The notes beneath the pieces are model-generated. The model was not told the DNA's origin and ran no database searches. It worked only from the letters and a program-made list of their open reading frames with translations. From Deltaproteobacteria bacterium Ga0077539 (GTDB lineage Bacteria > Myxococcota_A > Polyangia > Polyangiales > Ga0077539), in NCBI GenBank assembly GCA_001465015.1, contig LNEO01000140.1:1-53159 (forward strand): a stretch of DNA of 53,159 nt, in the 5' to 3' direction. The position numbers were made by a program, and so were the translations under genes. Positions 46,298 to 53,159 of this stretch are shown in pieces. Position 1 is the stretch's first letter. Every line of letters begins with the position of its first letter.

Positions 46298-47425
46298 ATG
46301 ATGCAACTCCGCCGACACCTCGCCGCCGCCATCGCAGCGCTGATTCAAACATCGATCGGCTCTGCCGCGCTCGCGCAGCAGAGCGCAGGACGTCGGCGAC
46401 AACCCGAGCCGCCTCCCTCTCCGATTGTGCTCTCGGTGCAGAGCAACCCGCGCACGCTGCGCTGGCGCTTCACGCTCACCAATCGCGGACCGAGCGCGGT
46501 CGAAGTCGCCGTCGATCGCAACCTTCTCGCGCTCGAGATCACGCCAGCGCCGCCCCCAGAGCCGCCTCCCGGCCAACGCCGTCGGCCCGCGCGCGCTCCC
46601 AAAGTGACGCGATGTAGAGGCGCGTTGTTTCCGCGGATCACCGAGGATGTCGCGCGTACGCAGCTCGCTCCGAACCAGAGTTACTCCGAGGGATTCGACC
46701 TGCGATCGCTCTGCGGCGTTCGTCTGCCAGCCGCGTTTGTCGCTGGCGCGTCGGTGGTGTTCTCCTACGGCGCGAGAGGGCGACGACCGTCCATGAGCCG
46801 CGCGATCGTCTTCGACAGCAGCGCCGTCGCCATCGAGGAGCTCCGGGCCGATGCGATGGTCCTCTCTGGAGATCCGCTCGCCGCCGAGCGCGCTGCGTCC
46901 GCTGCGGTCGACGAAGCCGCCGCGATCCGCGTGAGCGCGCCGAGCTCGGCGAGCGGCGATCGAGCGGGCGGTATCATCGTGCGTACCGCCCTTCGAACCC
47001 GAGGACCGGCGCCGCGCCGACTGTTCTTTCGGCCGTCGATGTTCTCGTTGGAGTTGATGACTCCTCGCGGACAGCTGCACCAATGCAACGACGCTCCGCG
47101 CGGGTACGTCGGGCTCGACGACTACGCGCGAACGGTCAGCCCTCGCGGCGGTCCTTCGGCCGCCTTGTCCTTCGGGCTGCTCTGCGGCAATTCGCCGCTC
47201 GAAGAGCCGGGGATCTACCGCGCGCGCGTGGTCTTCGAGAGCAACGTTCAGCCCGAAGGCCGCCGCGCGGTGACCTTTCAAGGACGCGCGGCGTCCGCGT
47301 GGTTTCCGGTGCTCGTGCGACGCGGGAGCCCGCAGCTGCGTTACCGACCGTTGCCCGACGCCGACCCCTTCGTCGCCGCCCAGCCGACGACCGACGGGCG
47401 CGCCGCCCAGGCGACCACGCCATAG
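46298..47425 (+). CDS. Secreted hypothetical protein, 375 aa
   Basis: Signal peptide (IAALIQTSIGSAALAQQ), then a Pro/Arg-rich stretch and beta-strand-rich domain: IVLSVQSNPRTLRWRFTLTN, RGPSAVEVAVDRNLLALEIT. A Pro/Arg-rich loop (APPPEPPPGQRRRPARAPK-like) interrupts it near residue 90. A second similar half begins about residue 225 (IIVRTALRTRGPAPRRLFFR) and ends with ARVVFESNVQPEGRRAVTFQ. Four cysteines may form disulfides. No enzyme signature. The function is unknown; the beta pattern suggests an immunoglobulin-like extracytoplasmic protein. Confidence 0.75.
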   Translation: MMQLRRHLAAAIAALIQTSIGSAALAQQSAGRRRQPEPPPSPIVLSVQSNPRTLRWRFTLTNRGPSAVEVAVDRNLLALEITPAPPPEPPPGQRRRPARAPKVTRCRGALFPRITEDVARTQLAPNQSYSEGFDLRSLCGVRLPAAFVAGASVVFSYGARGRRPSMSRAIVFDSSAVAIEELRADAMVLSGDPLAAERAASAAVDEAAAIRVSAPSSASGDRAGGIIVRTALRTRGPAPRRLFFRPSMFSLELMTPRGQLHQCNDAPRGYVGLDDYARTVSPRGGPSAALSFGLLCGNSPLEEPGIYRARVVFESNVQPEGRRAVTFQGRAASAWFPVLVRRGSPQLRYRPLPDADPFVAAQPTTDGRAAQATTP

Positions 47426-47490
47426 ACGAGCGTTGTACGATCCCTGCCACGGAGCACGCGGCGAACTCGCCGCTCAGGACCATCGCAGCC

Positions 47491-48852
47491 ATGACACGAA
47501 TTCTAGTGGTAGACGACGAGCGAACGCTGCGCGGCGCCGTTGCCTTGATGCTGCGCGGCGCTGGCTACGACGTCGACGAAGCAGCCGATGGTGAGACGGC
47601 CATCGAGCAGGCCACGCAGCGCGCCTACGACCTCGTCCTCACCGACTTGAAGATGGGCGGCGTCGACGGGCTCACTGTCCTCAAGCGCATCCGCGAGGCG
47701 CAGCCGCTCACCGAGGCGATCGTGATGACCGCGTACGGCACGATCGAGAGCGCGGTCGAAGCGATGCGCGCGGGCGCGTACGACTACATTCAGAAGCCGT
47801 TCACCGAGCAAGAGCTGCTGGTGAAGGTGAGCAAGGCGATCGAGAAGCGCCAGCTCGGCGCGGCCTACGCGCTGCTCGCCCAGGAGTTTCGCGATCGATA
47901 CAAGTTCGACAACGTCATCGGTCGCAGCGGGGCCGTGCGCGACGTGATCGCTCGCATCGTGAAGATCTCCGGCTCGGACGCGACCGTCTTGATTACTGGT
48001 GAGTCGGGCACCGGCAAAGAGATGGTCGCGAAGGCGATCCACGCCAACTCACGGCGATCGAACAAGCCTTTTGTCACCGTGAACTGCGCGGCGATGACCG
48101 AGACGCTCATCGAGAGCGAGCTGTTCGGGCACGTCAAGGGCGCCTTCACCGGCGCGACCAAGGACCGTCGCGGTCTGTTGGAGGAGGCGAACGGCGCGAC
48201 GTTCTTCTTCGACGAGGTCGCCGAGACCACGCCAGGATTTCAGGCGAAGCTGCTCCGCGCGATTCAAGAGGGAGAGATCCGGCGCGTCGGTGAAAGCAAG
48301 CCGATCTTCGTCGACGTCCGAATCGTGGCGGCGACCAATCAGGACCTGCACCGCGCGATCGCCGAGAAGCGCTTTCGACAGGATCTCTACTACCGTCTCA
48401 ACGTCGTTCGCTTCGTCCTGCCTCCGTTGCGCGAACGCAAAGAAGACGTCCCCGCGCTGGTCGAGCACTTCCTCGCGAAGATCGCGAAGAAGACCGGGCA
48501 AGGAGCGAGGTTGGGCGAGGGCGTGCTCGACTACCTCCTCGCGTACGACTATCCCGGCAACGTGAGGGAGCTCGAGAACATGATCGAGCAAGGCGTCGCG
48601 CTGTCCGCTCGCACGGGCGTCATTCAGCTCGAGGACGTCGCGCCGCAGGACCTCGCACCAGCGCCCATCGCGGACCGCGGCTCACCCGAACGAACGTTGA
48701 CTCACGCGGTCGACGAGGCCGAGCGCGACGCGATCGCGAAGGCGCTCCGCGAGTTCGACGGAAATCGCGAGCGAGCCGCAGAGGTGCTCGGGCTCTCGAC
48801 GACGACGCTGTGGCGAAAGATGAAACGACTGGGAATCGTCTGGCCGACGTGA
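47491..48852 (+). CDS. NtrC-family sigma-54-dependent response regulator
   Basis: 453 aa, full three-domain layout. The receiver has the acidic pair D8/D9, phospho-acceptor D52 (LVLTDLKMGG), T80 and K102. The AAA+ domain has Walker A GESGTGKE (170-177), the sigma-54 contact loop GAFTGA (217-222), and Walker B FFFDEV (238-243), with an arginine-finger region RFRQDLYYRLNVVRF. The Fis-type HTH is ERAAEVLGLSTTTLWRKMKR at the end. It activates sigma-54 promoters on phosphorylation. No sensor kinase is adjacent, so the partner is elsewhere. The ATG at 47491 is certain since it begins MTRILVVDDE. Confidence 0.96.
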   Translation: MTRILVVDDERTLRGAVALMLRGAGYDVDEAADGETAIEQATQRAYDLVLTDLKMGGVDGLTVLKRIREAQPLTEAIVMTAYGTIESAVEAMRAGAYDYIQKPFTEQELLVKVSKAIEKRQLGAAYALLAQEFRDRYKFDNVIGRSGAVRDVIARIVKISGSDATVLITGESGTGKEMVAKAIHANSRRSNKPFVTVNCAAMTETLIESELFGHVKGAFTGATKDRRGLLEEANGATFFFDEVAETTPGFQAKLLRAIQEGEIRRVGESKPIFVDVRIVAATNQDLHRAIAEKRFRQDLYYRLNVVRFVLPPLRERKEDVPALVEHFLAKIAKKTGQGARLGEGVLDYLLAYDYPGNVRELENMIEQGVALSARTGVIQLEDVAPQDLAPAPIADRGSPERTLTHAVDEAERDAIAKALREFDGNRERAAEVLGLSTTTLWRKMKRLGIVWPT

Positions 48853-48859
48853 GTAACGC

Positions 48860-49762
48860 TCACACAAAGAGCCGGTCCTTCGCGGCGGTGCAGATCGCGA
48901 CCACCGCGGGGTGCTTGACCCGCCGCTCGACGGTGATCGCGTAGAACCGCGCGCGAAGCGCTGCGACGCGACCGACGACCTCGACCCGATACTGCTCGCA
49001 CACGTCCGTTTCGATGACCGAGGGCACAGCGAACACGCCGCGCCCCTCGGCTCCCAGCACTTTGAGCAGCGCGGTGTCGTCGAACTCGGCCACGACCACG
49101 GGGCGAATGGACTGAGCGTCGAGCCACGCGTCGATGCTTCTGCGAGCGCCCGTGGCGTCGCTCGCGAGGAGCATCGGCTTGCCCTCGAGGTTCTTGGGAA
49201 AGTCCTTGGTGAGCGATCGCGCCAGCGTGCGCGAAGCCAAAAACGACGTGCCGCACTCGCCGAGGCTGTGATTGAAGGCCTTGATTCGATTGGGCGGGCT
49301 TACGGGGGCATCGGACAGCACAACGTCGACCGAACCGGCGACGAGGTCTTGCAGGAGGCGCTCGTGCGAGCCTTCGCGCACGGTGACCCGCATGGGTTCG
49401 GGCAGCTCGAAGGCGGGTCGAATCAGGTTGGCGACGACGAGCTTGGGCATCGCGTCGGTGACGCCGACGACGAGACGCCGCGGACGACCCGTGGGACGAC
49501 CACGAACGGTGTCGAGGAGCTCGCGCCCGACCGAGAAGATCTCTTCGGCGTAGAGATAGACGGTGCGCCCGACCTCAGTGAGCGCGAGGCCGCGCCCCTC
49601 TCGGGAGAACAGCTTTTCGCCCAATGATTCTTCGAGCAGCCGCACCTGGCCCGAGATGGTCGGCGGGGCGACGCGGAGGAGCTTGCTTGCCTTCGCCACG
49701 CCTCCCTCGCGCGCCACGATGTAGAAGTAGAGAAGGTGGTGGTAGTTGAGCCACTCGGACAT
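48860..49762 (-). CDS. LysR-family regulator, NhaR-like
   Basis: 300 aa. The N-terminal winged HTH (SEWLNYHHLLYFYIVAREGG, VAKASKLLRVAPPTISGQVR, LLEESLGEKLFSREGRGLAL) is closest in pattern to NhaR, the regulator of the sodium/proton antiporter NhaA, including the (N)YHHLLYFY start and KLFSREGRGLALTEVG. The C-terminal periplasmic-binding-like effector domain covers 95-295. No nhaA gene is in the window, so its target is unknown. The ATG at 49762 has AGAGG before it and is preferred to 49810. A perfect dyad lies 29 bases upstream. Confidence 0.9.
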   Translation of the reverse strand: MSEWLNYHHLLYFYIVAREGGVAKASKLLRVAPPTISGQVRLLEESLGEKLFSREGRGLALTEVGRTVYLYAEEIFSVGRELLDTVRGRPTGRPRRLVVGVTDAMPKLVVANLIRPAFELPEPMRVTVREGSHERLLQDLVAGSVDVVLSDAPVSPPNRIKAFNHSLGECGTSFLASRTLARSLTKDFPKNLEGKPMLLASDATGARRSIDAWLDAQSIRPVVVAEFDDTALLKVLGAEGRGVFAVPSVIETDVCEQYRVEVVGRVAALRARFYAITVERRVKHPAVVAICTAAKDRLFV

Positions 49763-49790
49763 TCGGACCTCTCGTGCTGCTCGATTATCC

Positions 49791-49812
49791 CCTTGGAGCG
49801 ACGTCTCCAAGG
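49791..49812. promoter_or_regulatory. Perfect dyad upstream of the LysR gene
   Basis: CCTTGGAG at 49791-49798 and CTCCAAGG at 49805-49812 are exact complements around CGACGT. LysR proteins often bind a T-N11-A dyad near their own promoter, and this could be the autoregulatory site or an mRNA hairpin 29-50 bases before the LysR ATG. The stretch 49813-50008 holds no gene. Confidence 0.55.
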
Positions 49813-50008
49813 AATCGGTCTCGAACCAACCGTCGCGACGCCCGTGACGTGTGTTCAGGGGAGTCGTAACGGTGGTTAGCCCGAATACGCTCGTAGTCCA
49901 ATTCGGTTTCTTCGAATCGACGCCGTCGAACGCCAGCGACGAATCGCCGCACGCGTGCCGCGGTCGGATCGACGCCCAGCGGCTTCGGTCCCCCGTGCGA
50001 AGAACGGC

Positions 50009-50644
50009 TCAGGTGCTGAAGTTGAAGCGGGTTTCTTTGACCGCGCAGCCGCCCCGCGGCGCAGGAAACCGCAGTCGACGCAGGACGGTCTCGAAGCAGG
50101 CCTTGAACGCTCCCGAGCGAACGATGCCGCCCGACGAGATTTCGCCGACCGATCCGTTGGTGTTGATCATGAAGCGCACTGTCGCGCCGCCGCGCAGCGT
50201 GGGGTTGGTGCGCAGCTCGCGGTTGTAGCACTCGCGAAAGCCGCCCTGGCTGGCGGCGAGCATGGAGTCGACGCGCGCTGAGTCGATGGTGCCTGGGCAC
50301 TGATCGACATAGCGGTAGACGTATCGCACCCTCGGCGCGGAGGCGTCCTCGATCGGAACTTGAACGTCTGGCTCGTCCGAGAGGTCGATGTTGGCCGCGA
50401 CGTTCGGCGTGATCGGCGCTTGCTGGACGCCCGAGTCTTGCGGAGTTGTGCGGATCGGGGGCGGCTGAACCGGGGGCGGCTTCACTGCTTGCCACGCCGC
50501 AAAGGAACCACCCACGACAAACAACAACCCGATGACGACGTATTTCGCGTTGCCCGAGTCTTTCTTGACTGGGGGGGGGATCGACGTGCTCACAGGAACG
50601 GTTCTGCCTTTCGGTTCAAAAGGGTTGTGTCGCGGGGCAATCAT
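50009..50644 (-). CDS. AgmX/PglI C-terminal domain protein
   Basis: 211 aa. A cytoplasmic N-terminus (NPFEPKGRTVPVSTSIPPPV) precedes one membrane helix (KYVVIGLLFVVGGSFAAWQA), a Pro-rich spacer (KPPPVQPPPIRTTPQDSG) and a TonB-like C-terminal domain: GGFRECYNRELRTNPTLRGG, ATVRFMINTNGSVGEISSGG, FKACFETVLRRLRFPAPRGG. This C-terminal form is the AgmX/PglI type, common in myxobacteria, in gliding- and envelope-related proteins. Two conserved cysteines (FRECY, FKACF) are present. The ATG at 50644 is used; a GTG at 50674 is an alternative. It follows trmN6 by about 40 bases. Confidence 0.85.
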   Translation of the reverse strand: MIAPRHNPFEPKGRTVPVSTSIPPPVKKDSGNAKYVVIGLLFVVGGSFAAWQAVKPPPVQPPPIRTTPQDSGVQQAPITPNVAANIDLSDEPDVQVPIEDASAPRVRYVYRYVDQCPGTIDSARVDSMLAASQGGFRECYNRELRTNPTLRGGATVRFMINTNGSVGEISSGGIVRSGAFKACFETVLRRLRFPAPRGGCAVKETRFNFST

Positions 50645-50684
50645 GCCACGGACGGGGTCGATTGCGGGCGTCACTCATCGGTGA

Positions 50685-51470
50685 TCAATCGCTCTCGCTT
50701 CGAGGAGAGAGTCCACGCGGACGATCGCGGGACACTGCTCGAAGGAGCGCGGAGTCCGACAGCTTTCCAGCTTCGTCTGGCGACGTCACGTACAACGTCC
50801 ATGGGGGGGCGACGACGAGCCCTCCGGGCCGACCGACAGTGCACTCGACGAGCACACGATTGGCGGGCTCTTCTGCCCGCGGATGGACGAACAAGATTCG
50901 TCGAGGGTGCAAGTCCTTGGACGATAGCGCGTCGATCAGCACCTCGAGGTCGCGCGCGGGAAACACCACGCAGAGCCGGCCTTGTCGCGCGAGGAGCAGC
51001 CGCGCGGCGCGCACGAAGGGGCCGAGCGGATCTTCGGCGCGGACGCTCTGCTCGTGATGCGAGTTGCCGCCGGGCGTCGAGGCATCCGCGCGAAAGAACG
51101 GCGGGTTGGCGACGACCAGGTCCGCCGCGCCGCGGTGCGACCGAGCGAGCTCGCCGACGTCGCCCACCAGCACGTTGGCGGCGCTCGACAAGCCGTTGTC
51201 CTCGAGGTTCTTCTTGAGGATCCGCGCCGTCGCGCTGTCCCTCTCGATCGCCAACAGCTTCGAGGCGCGGCCATGCGCGAGGATCGCGAGCGAGACCATT
51301 CCTGCGCCAGCGCCGAGGTCCACCGCGAGCCTTCTCGACGGCGGGACGAAATACGCGAGGAGCAAGCCGTCGATCGCCGCGCGATAGCCCGAGGCGGGCT
51401 GCGCAAAGCGAAGCGCGCCTTCAAAGAGCGTTCCTTCAGTAATCGGTGGAAGGGGGCTCGCGTCGGTCAC
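50685..51470 (-). CDS. trmN6: tRNA1(Val) A37 N6-methyltransferase TrmN6
   Basis: 261 aa from a GTG start. A Rossmann methyltransferase with SAM motif AVDLGAGAGMVSLAILAHGR, then LAIERDSATARILKKNLEDN, and the catalytic NPPF motif (LVVANPPFFRADASTPGGNS), diagnostic of amino-methylating enzymes such as TrmN6/YfiC. The N-terminus (TLFEGALRFAQPASGYRAAI, then DGLLLAYFVP) matches this family. It probably methylates A37 of tRNA-Val. The Shine-Dalgarno is part of a GGAGATCTCC palindrome at 51475-51484. It is divergent from the gene at 51619. Confidence 0.9.
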   Translation of the reverse strand: MTDASPLPPITEGTLFEGALRFAQPASGYRAAIDGLLLAYFVPPSRRLAVDLGAGAGMVSLAILAHGRASKLLAIERDSATARILKKNLEDNGLSSAANVLVGDVGELARSHRGAADLVVANPPFFRADASTPGGNSHHEQSVRAEDPLGPFVRAARLLLARQGRLCVVFPARDLEVLIDALSSKDLHPRRILFVHPRAEEPANRVLVECTVGRPGGLVVAPPWTLYVTSPDEAGKLSDSALLRAVSRDRPRGLSPRSESD

Positions 51471-51618
51471 AGAGGGAGATCTCCGTACGGTACCGCATCA
51501 ATTCGTGCGCGCGCGCCGAAAACCTTCGCAGAAAACTCGCGAAATCGCCCGGTCGTTGATAATCTTTCGGCGACGATCGTCCGAGCACGGGCACGGTCGT
51601 CGCAGCGGAGCCTGAGCT

Positions 51619-51882
51619 ATGAATCTGATTCAAACCGAAGAGGCCGCGCGTCGACTGGCGCGCGCGATCGCGAGCGACCTCTCGCTGTACAACGAAGCGA
51701 AGATCGTCCAGGGCATCATCGACGACAACCTCTTCGACGTGCTCGCCGAAGAGATCGAGGAGGGCCGCGCCCTCTACAAGAATCGCGTCGCGCCCGAGCT
51801 GGTCAACAAGAACTTCTACGGCCGAGCGATCGTCGACATCCTCATCCGCGCCAAGCGGCACATTAAATCAAAAGTGTGGTGA
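51619..51882 (+). CDS. Small conserved-looking protein, 87 aa
   Basis: Not recognised by name. A compact helical protein: MNLIQTEEAARRLARAIASD, LSLYNEAKIVQGIIDDNLFD, VLAEEIEEGRALYKNRVAPE, LVNKNFYGRAIVDILIRAKR. GGAG lies 8 bases before the ATG. Its stop overlaps the start of the RluD-type gene as GTGA, so the two are translated together. A cytosolic partner of the modification enzyme is possible but unproven. It is too regular and biased in codon use to be chance. Confidence 0.8.
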   Translation: MNLIQTEEAARRLARAIASDLSLYNEAKIVQGIIDDNLFDVLAEEIEEGRALYKNRVAPELVNKNFYGRAIVDILIRAKRHIKSKVW

Positions 51883-52850
51883 GCGATCGCCGGCGCTCGT
51901 TCGTCGTCGAGACCGGCGACGTCGGCGAACGAGCAGACAAATGCGCGGCCGCGCGGCTGGCTGGGGAGGGCGTCACGCGCGGCGCCGTGTTGCGCGCGGC
52001 GGAGGCGGGGCAGCTCTGGGTCGCGGGTCGGGTCGTGAAGCCCGCGTATCGCTTGAAGCTCGGTGACGAAGTGTCCCTCGAGCTGCCCGAGCCCGAGCGG
52101 TCCGACGCGGTCGCCGAGGACATTCCGATCGACGTGGTGTTCGAGGACGAGTCCGTGCTCGTCGTCCACAAGCCAGCGGGTCTCGTGGTGCACCCTGCGA
52201 AGGGTCACGCGAGCGGGACGTTGGTCAACGCCGTGCTATTTCACAACGCGCTCGACGACGACGACGAAGCGCCAGAGCGGCCCGGCATCGTTCATCGCTT
52301 GGATCGCGACACCTCGGGCGTCATGGTCGTCGCGAAGACCGCGCGCGCTCGCGAGCACCTGAAAGAGCAGTTTCGGGCGCACACGGTCGAGCGCGTGTAC
52401 GAGGCGATCGCACTCGGTTCCATCCGCGCGCCGGTGACGTTCGAGACGCTCTACAACCGGCATCCGACGGATCGAAAGCGCTTCTCCTCGCGCGTTCGCG
52501 AGGGCAAGCGCGCGTGCACGCACGTCATGCCTGTCGAGGCGCTTGGCGGCGCTGTCACCCGGGTCGAGTGTCGGCTCGAGACGGGCCGCACCCATCAAAT
52601 TCGCGTTCACCTCTCGGACGCCGGACACGCGTTGCTCGCCGACGCGATGTACGGACGATCACCGAAAGACGCAGCGCTTCGGGCGATCGCAGAGAAGCTC
52701 GGGCGACAAGCGTTGCACGCGCGCGTCCTGGCCTTCGTGCACCCAGAGCACGGCAAGATCCTTCGCTTCGAGCGTCCGCCCCCAGAGGATTTCGCGCTGG
52801 CGCTCGCCGAGCTCCGCAGCCTCTTCGGCGCTCGCGACCACGGGCGCTGA
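51879..52850 (+). CDS. rluD: RluD-family 23S rRNA pseudouridine synthase
   Basis: 323 aa. The N-terminal S4 RNA-binding domain (ERADKCAAARLAGEGVTRGA, then VVKPAYRLKLGDEVSL) precedes the catalytic domain with VVHKPAGLVVHPAKGH, GIVHRLDRDTSGVMVVAKTA (catalytic Asp in HRLDRDTSG), and ETGRTHQIRVHLSDAGHALL. This is the RluA/RluC/RluD group; RluD modifies helix 69 of 23S rRNA, but RluC- or YjbO-like specificity cannot be excluded. The GTG at 51879 overlaps the previous stop; 51876 is an alternative one codon earlier. Confidence 0.9.
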   Translation: MSDRRRSFVVETGDVGERADKCAAARLAGEGVTRGAVLRAAEAGQLWVAGRVVKPAYRLKLGDEVSLELPEPERSDAVAEDIPIDVVFEDESVLVVHKPAGLVVHPAKGHASGTLVNAVLFHNALDDDDEAPERPGIVHRLDRDTSGVMVVAKTARAREHLKEQFRAHTVERVYEAIALGSIRAPVTFETLYNRHPTDRKRFSSRVREGKRACTHVMPVEALGGAVTRVECRLETGRTHQIRVHLSDAGHALLADAMYGRSPKDAALRAIAEKLGRQALHARVLAFVHPEHGKILRFERPPPEDFALALAELRSLFGARDHGR

Positions 52851-52898
52851 CGATCACGACCTTCGCCCGCGGCCTCTCGCGACGCCCCGTTGGAAGGA

Positions 52899-52955
52899 CT
52901 ACACGCCACGAGCAATCTCCTGGGAAATTTCCCGAGATTCTTGTGTTGCGTGTAG
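52899..52955. terminator. Nested dyad between converging genes
   Basis: The outer arms CTACACGC (52899-52906) and GCGTGTAG (52948-52955) enclose the perfect 12-base palindrome GGGAAATTTCCC (52922-52933), itself flanked by TCTC and GAGA. The element sits between the rluD stop and the stop of the partial minus-strand gene, so it may be a bidirectional terminator, although no T run follows. Confidence 0.5.
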
Positions 52956-52976
52956 CCAACGGAAGGCGGAGTCACT

Positions 52977-53159
52977 CTACATGATCGCGCGCAGGCGCTT
53001 TGCGTCCGAGTACATGTCCACGTTGGACAAAACGCACAGCACGGTCTCGGCGCGCGTCTCGCGGAGGCATTGAGCTGCAGCTTCGAGTGAGGGGTCCTCG
53101 TAGCGCGACTTGTGCCCCGCGGGGCCAGGCATTCGATAGTACGCGAGCGCGCCGCGCTG
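52977..53159 (-). CDS. C-terminal fragment of an unidentified gene
   Basis: The frame is open from the window edge to TAG at 52977-52979, giving 60 residues: ALAYYRMPGPAGHKSRYEDP, then ETRAETVLCVLSNVDMYSDA and KRLRAIM at the end. The 5' part is outside the window. Strong GC3 bias and a sensible amino-acid mix suggest real coding sequence. No family can be named from the fragment. Confidence 0.65.
   Translation of the reverse strand, partial: QRGALAYYRMPGPAGHKSRYEDPSLEAAAQCLRETRAETVLCVLSNVDMYSDAKRLRAIM

Overview
The window is high-GC DNA with dense genes on both strands. Several traits suggest a Myxococcota (Polyangia-like) bacterium: secreted lipoproteins with Asp/Thr/Pro-rich linkers behind a lipobox, an AgmX/PglI-type C-terminal domain, a small sigma-region-4-like HTH protein of the kind seen in myxobacteria, a MerR-like regulator with a coiled-coil tail, an NtrC-type regulator and tandem small GTPases. 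The lineage is inferred from gene content; no rRNA is present. I see no insertion sequence, phage gene, CRISPR array or replication origin.

Layout. 1-531 is non-coding and holds two tandem-repeat arrays. 532-4.5 kb has a hypothetical gene facing a coupled minus-strand operon: a nucleotidyltransferase-like protein, a DUF2207-like membrane protein with a Gly/Cys tail, and an unknown protein. 4.6-6.7 kb is thiC coupled to a c-type cytochrome lipoprotein. 6.8-10 kb is a degenerate histidine-kinase-like protein coupled to a membrane-fused spermidine-synthase-like protein. 10-13.8 kb is a two-gene operon matching the Bacillus mitomycin repair pair MrfA (helicase) and MrfB (exonuclease). 13.9-16.6 kb is a MoxR/RavA-type AAA ATPase coupled to a VWA-like partner. 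16.6-19.1 kb is nikR followed after 1 bp by an OPT-family transporter. 19.4-26.6 kb holds a beta-propeller/di-heme lipoprotein, a secreted protein with duplicated domains, a small protein, and a HEAT-repeat protein fused to a degenerate aldo/keto reductase.

A nested inverted-repeat element (26.63-26.80 kb) separates this from a quinone oxidoreductase. Next come a small membrane protein, two overlapping Era-like GTPases, tRNA-Gly(GCC), a LolC/E-type permease, a lipoprotein, a coiled-coil protein, a group 1/2 sigma-70 factor with a long leader, a WYL regulator and a peptide-type binding protein. purH-purD follow on the minus strand, with tandem hairpins at the 3' end. From 42.3 to 45 kb coding is sparse: a frameshifted HTH gene, a MerR-like regulator, several DNA palindromes and a possible tiny membrane protein. 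The right end has an HD phosphohydrolase, a secreted protein, an NtrC-type regulator, an NhaR-like LysR regulator with an upstream dyad, an AgmX/PglI-domain protein, TrmN6, a small conserved-looking protein coupled to an RluD-type pseudouridine synthase, and the 3' end of a gene leaving the window.

A recurring feature is translational coupling by 4-base overlaps that use non-ATG starts (GTGA or TTGA), seen at five junctions. The strongest functional groupings are mrfA-mrfB, the RavA/ViaA-like pair, nikR-OPT and purH-purD. Most other genes are housekeeping or lineage-specific envelope proteins.
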